This document shows, piece after piece, positions 34,089 to 37,542 of a DNA stretch of 37,542 bases (position 1 is the first letter of the stretch; every line of letters starts with the position of its first letter). Location: positions 1-37,542 of the forward strand of contig JARLHY010000150.1 in NCBI GenBank assembly GCA_031292015.1, written 5' to 3'. The position numbers and the translations under genes were made by a program. The stretch is from Negativicutes bacterium. Its GTDB lineage: Bacteria > Bacillota_C > Negativicutes > Sporomusales_B > JARLHX01. The notes under the pieces are model-generated. The model was given only the letters and a program-made list of their open reading frames with translations, was not told where the DNA came from and ran no database searches.

Positions 34089-35771
34089 GTGGCGTACCAT
34101 GATGAGAAGCGCCAGCGCAAAGGGCTTGACTTCACCAGTCCGGACCAGCCGCCGGAGGATACGGCCCGGTTGGGGGAAATACAGAACCTGCATGATGATC
34201 TGCAGGCCCGGGAACTGGACCTGGAACTTCAGTGCCGGGCCATGCAGGAGACGCTGGCCGAACTGGAGGAATCCCGCAGCCGCTATGCCGAGCTGTATGA
34301 CTCTGCGCCGGTTGGTTACGCGACCTTTGATGATAAAGGCCTGATCCGTGAGATCAACCTTACCGGCGCGGCCCTGTTAGGCCGGGAGCGGTCACAATTG
34401 ATCGGTTTTCCGATGGCCGTTTTTGTCAGCAAGGACACCCGCCGGCTTTTTTTAGCGCATCTGCGAACCTGCCGGTTTACCGGGGAAGCGGCGATTACGG
34501 AACTGAAACTAACGGCGAAAGAAACCGGACCGCTCCACGCGCAACTGATCACCACGCCGCTGCCGGGCGTCGCCGGCGGTCGGCTTCGATACAGGACCGT
34601 CATCGTCGATGTCACCGGCCTTAAAAATGCTCAAATCGAGATCGCCGGCCTGAAAGCGGCGGAGAGAGCTTTGCTGGAAAGCCAGGCCCTGGTCATCGCC
34701 AGCGAGGCGAGATATCATGGTCTGTTCACTCACATGCAGAACGCTTTCGCTCTGTGCAAGGTTATTGAGAATGGCGCCGGTCATCCGGCCGACCTGGAAT
34801 TCGTCGACATCAACCCAGCCTTTGAGAAACTGTTCGGTGTCGGGGCTGCCGCTCTTTGGGGCAGGCGCATGACGGAGTGTTTTCCCGAGGTCCTGGAGGG
34901 AGAAAAGCAATGGCTTCCGCTGCTCGGCCGGGTGGCGGCAGGTGGGCCGCCGCTGCTTTGCGAGGTGTATTCCCGGAGCGCCGACAAGTGGCTGCGGATA
35001 TCCGCCTACCGTCCGGAGCCAGGGTACGTGGCCAGCACAACCGAGGATATCACCAGGCAAAAGCAGGCCGAGAAAGTCGAGCGGGAGAACCAGGCCCAGC
35101 TCGCCCGACTGGACCGGCTGGACCTTATCGGCAAAATGGCGGCAAGCATCGGGCATGAGGTCCGCAACCCGCTGACCAGTGTCCGCGGCTTTTTGCAGGT
35201 ATTTCAGGGCAAGCGGGAATACACCGGCCACCGGGAGCATTTCAGCCTGATGATCGAAGAATTGGACAGGGCGAACCTGATCATTACCGAATTTTTATCC
35301 CTGGCCAAGAATAAACGGGTGGAACTGGCGCCGCGCAACCTGGGCCGAATCATCAGGCAGCTTGTCCCGCTGATGCAGGCCGACGCTCTGCGCGAGGGGA
35401 AACAGCTCGTGCTCGATTTTAACGATATCCCCACACTGCGGCTGGATGAAGGCGAAATCAAACAATACACTTTGAATCTTTTCCGCAACGCGCTGGAAGC
35501 CGTCCCGCCAGGCGGGCTTATCACCATTTCCGCCGACTGTGAGGTTGGGCGCGCCGCCTGGCTAAAGGTCAGCGACACCGGACCGGGCATGCCGCCGGAA
35601 ATCTACGCCGAACTCGGAACGCCTTTTCTTACCACCAAGGAGAAGGGAACCGGGCTCGGCCTGTCGGTCTGCTATCGCATCGCCGAGCACCATAACGCGA
35701 AAATGGATGTTGCGACCGGCCCGACAGGGACTACGGTTTCCTTACACTTCGACGTGTCCGGCAACAGCTAG
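34089..35771 (+). CDS. Soluble PAS-PAS histidine kinase, orphan
   Basis: 560 residues without membrane helices. A coiled coil (about 28-66) is followed by PAS 1 (about 66-180, LYDSAPVGYATFDDKG), a second PAS (about 205-325) and the kinase core with AASIGHEVRNPLTSVRGFL (His356), the N-box FRNALEAV, DTGPGMP and GTGLGLSV. The core closely matches that of the kinase at 7137, and both resemble Spo0A-phosphorelay kinases. No response regulator is adjacent. GTG 34089 follows GGGGGTGAAG. A cytoplasmic sensor feeding sporulation or a shared regulator is inferred. Confidence 0.88.
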   Translation: MAYHDEKRQRKGLDFTSPDQPPEDTARLGEIQNLHDDLQARELDLELQCRAMQETLAELEESRSRYAELYDSAPVGYATFDDKGLIREINLTGAALLGRERSQLIGFPMAVFVSKDTRRLFLAHLRTCRFTGEAAITELKLTAKETGPLHAQLITTPLPGVAGGRLRYRTVIVDVTGLKNAQIEIAGLKAAERALLESQALVIASEARYHGLFTHMQNAFALCKVIENGAGHPADLEFVDINPAFEKLFGVGAAALWGRRMTECFPEVLEGEKQWLPLLGRVAAGGPPLLCEVYSRSADKWLRISAYRPEPGYVASTTEDITRQKQAEKVERENQAQLARLDRLDLIGKMAASIGHEVRNPLTSVRGFLQVFQGKREYTGHREHFSLMIEELDRANLIITEFLSLAKNKRVELAPRNLGRIIRQLVPLMQADALREGKQLVLDFNDIPTLRLDEGEIKQYTLNLFRNALEAVPPGGLITISADCEVGRAAWLKVSDTGPGMPPEIYAELGTPFLTTKEKGTGLGLSVCYRIAEHHNAKMDVATGPTGTTVSLHFDVSGNS

Positions 35772-35819
35772 ACCATGCCGCCGTGCTGGTTCCGTGGCAG
35801 TCGACCATTTTCGTTCCGA

Positions 35820-35850
35820 ATAAATCGCCTCAGGGCGATTTATCTGTTAT
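35820..35850 (+). terminator. Terminator after the soluble kinase gene
   Basis: ATAAATCGCC (35820-35829) pairs perfectly with GGCGATTTAT (35834-35843) around TCAG. The following run CTGTTATTGTTATTT is loosely T-rich. Between here and the next gene, TATAAT at 35917-35922 may be a -10, but no -35 is visible. Confidence 0.7.
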
Positions 35851-35987
35851 TGTTATTTCCAGAAAATCCTAAGCAGGAAAAAGAACCATAAAAAAGAATG
35901 GTAAGAGGTTAAGAAGTATAATGTCTTTTTCTGTTGCTGCTTAACAGATTGTGGAGCGTCAGACGATTTTGTAAGGGGAGAATTGTC

Positions 35988-37542
35988 TTGAAAGAAAATA
36001 ATTCAGGCACCAAAACCCGCGGGCGGCGACCGGCCAAGCAGCTTTCGGCAGTTGCGGCGAAAGCCGCTGGGTTTGCCCTGATCGCGGGGGCCGGGGACAA
36101 GCCGCCGCAGCGGCAGGACTGTCCGGTTGTCGGCATCGGGGCCTCGGCTGGCGGGCTGCAGGCTCTGTTGCAGTTGTTTGAAGGCCTGCCGGCGACGAGT
36201 GGCCTGGCCTTTGTGGTGATTCAGCACTTGGATGCCAACAACGACAGCGCCCTGGCCGACATTTTGTCCAGGTCGACGGCGATGCCTGTCAGTGCGGTGA
36301 AGGATAGCGCCGTCGTTTTGCCTGACCATGTTTATGTCATCTCCCCCGGCACCGGGTTGATCCTGTTCCGCGGGGTGCTGGCCGCCACGCCGCAGAAAGG
36401 CGGCGTGCGGCGGCATATGCCGATAGATTCTTTTTTTGAATCGCTGGCCCAGGATAAGGCAGGTAAGGCTTTCGGAGTGGTTTTGTCGGGAAACGGAGCC
36501 GACGGTGCGCAAGGGTTGAAAGAGATCAAAGATGTCGGCGGCATTACCTTCGCCCAGACGCCGCAGTCGGCGGAATACGACGGTATGCCGCGCAGCGCGA
36601 TCGCCACCGGCATGGTGGATTTTATCGGGCTGCCGGCGGAAATCGCCGCCGAACTGTCGCGGATCGGCCGGTCGCTGATGCTTACCGGCCTAGGGGCTGA
36701 AGGCGCCGAGCTCTTTCCGGACGGGACAGAAGCGCTGAACAGGCTTGTCGGTCTGCTGCGCAAGGCCAGTGGTATCAATTTCGCCGAATACAAGCAGCTT
36801 ACGATAAAACGGCGAATCGCCCGGCGGATGCTTCTTCATAAAATAGACAAGCTGGACGATTATGTCGATTTCCTGGGGCGCCATAGTACCGAGCTTGCCG
36901 CTCTGCAGCAGGACCTGCTGATTAATGTCACAAAATTTTTCCGGGAACCGGAAGCCTTCGATTTCCTGAAAAAAGAGGCTTTCCCGGCAATCGTCCGCAA
37001 CACGGCGCCTACCGCCTCCATCCGGCTGTGGGTGCCCGGCTGCTCGACCGGCGAGGAAGCGTATTCGCTGGCCATCGCTTTGCTGGAATATCTGGAGGAG
37101 AACCCTGTCAACAGACGGGTACAGATATTCGCCACCGATATCAACGAAACGGTTATCGATAAAGCACGGGCCGGAATCTACCCCAAGACAATCGTGGCCG
37201 ATATTTCCCCGGCGCGGCTCAGCCGCTTCTTTATCGAGGTGGACCAGGGCTATCAGGTCAGCAAGACCATTCGCGACATATGCGTATTCGCCAGGCAGGA
37301 TATCGGGCAGGACCCGCCCATTTCCAGGGTCGACCTTATCAGCTGCCGCAATGTGATGATCTATTTCGGGCCGGCGCTGCATAAACGAATCTTCCCGATT
37401 TTCCATTATGCCTTATCTCCCGGCGGCTTTCTGCTGCTGGGAGCGTCGGAATCGATCGGCGTCTTTTCGGACTTGTTTCATCTGGTGGACAAAAAACACC
37501 GGATTTATACGAAAAAATCGGTGACTACCCCGGTGGTGTTCG
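35988..37542 (+). CDS. CheB-CheR fusion protein, N-terminal part
   Basis: The frame runs off the window after about 518 codons. TTG 35988 has AAGGGGAG 7 bases upstream. A short basic leader is followed by a CheB methylesterase domain (about 45-225) with Ser53 (GIGASAGGL), His80 (VIQHLD) and Asp172 (GNGADGAQGL). A CheR methyltransferase domain follows (about 250-515), with GCSTGEEAYSLA (351-362, SAM binding), FATDINETVI and SCRNVMIYF. In this family the continuation usually carries PAS and often kinase domains. It has no CheB receiver domain. The role is likely signalling outside classical chemotaxis; no che genes are in view. Confidence 0.9.
   Translation, partial: MKENNSGTKTRGRRPAKQLSAVAAKAAGFALIAGAGDKPPQRQDCPVVGIGASAGGLQALLQLFEGLPATSGLAFVVIQHLDANNDSALADILSRSTAMPVSAVKDSAVVLPDHVYVISPGTGLILFRGVLAATPQKGGVRRHMPIDSFFESLAQDKAGKAFGVVLSGNGADGAQGLKEIKDVGGITFAQTPQSAEYDGMPRSAIATGMVDFIGLPAEIAAELSRIGRSLMLTGLGAEGAELFPDGTEALNRLVGLLRKASGINFAEYKQLTIKRRIARRMLLHKIDKLDDYVDFLGRHSTELAALQQDLLINVTKFFREPEAFDFLKKEAFPAIVRNTAPTASIRLWVPGCSTGEEAYSLAIALLEYLEENPVNRRVQIFATDINETVIDKARAGIYPKTIVADISPARLSRFFIEVDQGYQVSKTIRDICVFARQDIGQDPPISRVDLISCRNVMIYFGPALHKRIFPIFHYALSPGGFLLLGASESIGVFSDLFHLVDKKHRIYTKKSVTTPVVF

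Overview
The window looks like chromosomal DNA of a diderm Firmicute, most likely a Sporomusa- or Pelosinus-type member of the Negativicutes. It combines an outer-membrane TolC-type protein and a tripartite RND pump with Firmicute traits: strong GGAGG ribosome binding sites, many GTG and TTG starts, a DUF3231 protein typical of spore formers, and two orphan kinases whose H-box resembles Spo0A-phosphorelay kinases. No rRNA, tRNA, CRISPR array or intact insertion sequence was seen. The taxon is inferred from gene content only.

Left part (1-8.6 kb, visibly lower GC): the end of a GntP-family permease, a 3-hydroxyacyl-CoA dehydrogenase, a structured leader that resembles a broken group II intron, and an AtoE-type short-chain fatty acid transporter. 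On the minus strand follow a class-V aminotransferase, a dicarboxylate/amino-acid symporter and a LysR regulator. A membrane-anchored PAS histidine kinase closes this part.

Middle part (8.7-22.3 kb, GC-rich): a secreted SGNH hydrolase, then an expanded potassium-uptake locus. It has a leader operon of three tiny genes, then kdpF-A-B-C, a short KdpD without kinase core, a 32-residue membrane peptide, a full KdpD, KdpE and a PfkB-family sugar kinase. Two 32-residue peptides (10410-10508 and 17622-17720) are paralogues, 18 of 32 residues identical. The tiny-gene operon and kdpFABC also have promoters of matching geometry: an 11-base direct repeat of TTGAYG whose second copy starts exactly 49 bases before the -10 hexamer. 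I read this as one KdpE-type regulon with undescribed small membrane parts.

Right part (22.3-32.7 kb): a copper/silver-type efflux system. A small secreted Met/His/Cys protein, a two-component system, and a six-gene operon (TolC-like protein, adaptor, CusA-type RND pump, Met-rich lipoprotein, NlpC/P60 hydrolase, Met-rich repeat protein) are each preceded by the same promoter design: TCTTCA-like units every 11 bases, with TATGAT starting 17 bases after the start of the last unit. The pump keeps the three methionines of the CusA metal site. The adaptor gene carries a 117-base tandem duplication of its ribosome binding site and N-terminus.

Far right (32.7-37.5 kb): a DUF3231 protein on the minus strand, a soluble PAS-PAS histidine kinase, and the start of a CheB-CheR fusion protein that runs off the end of the window.
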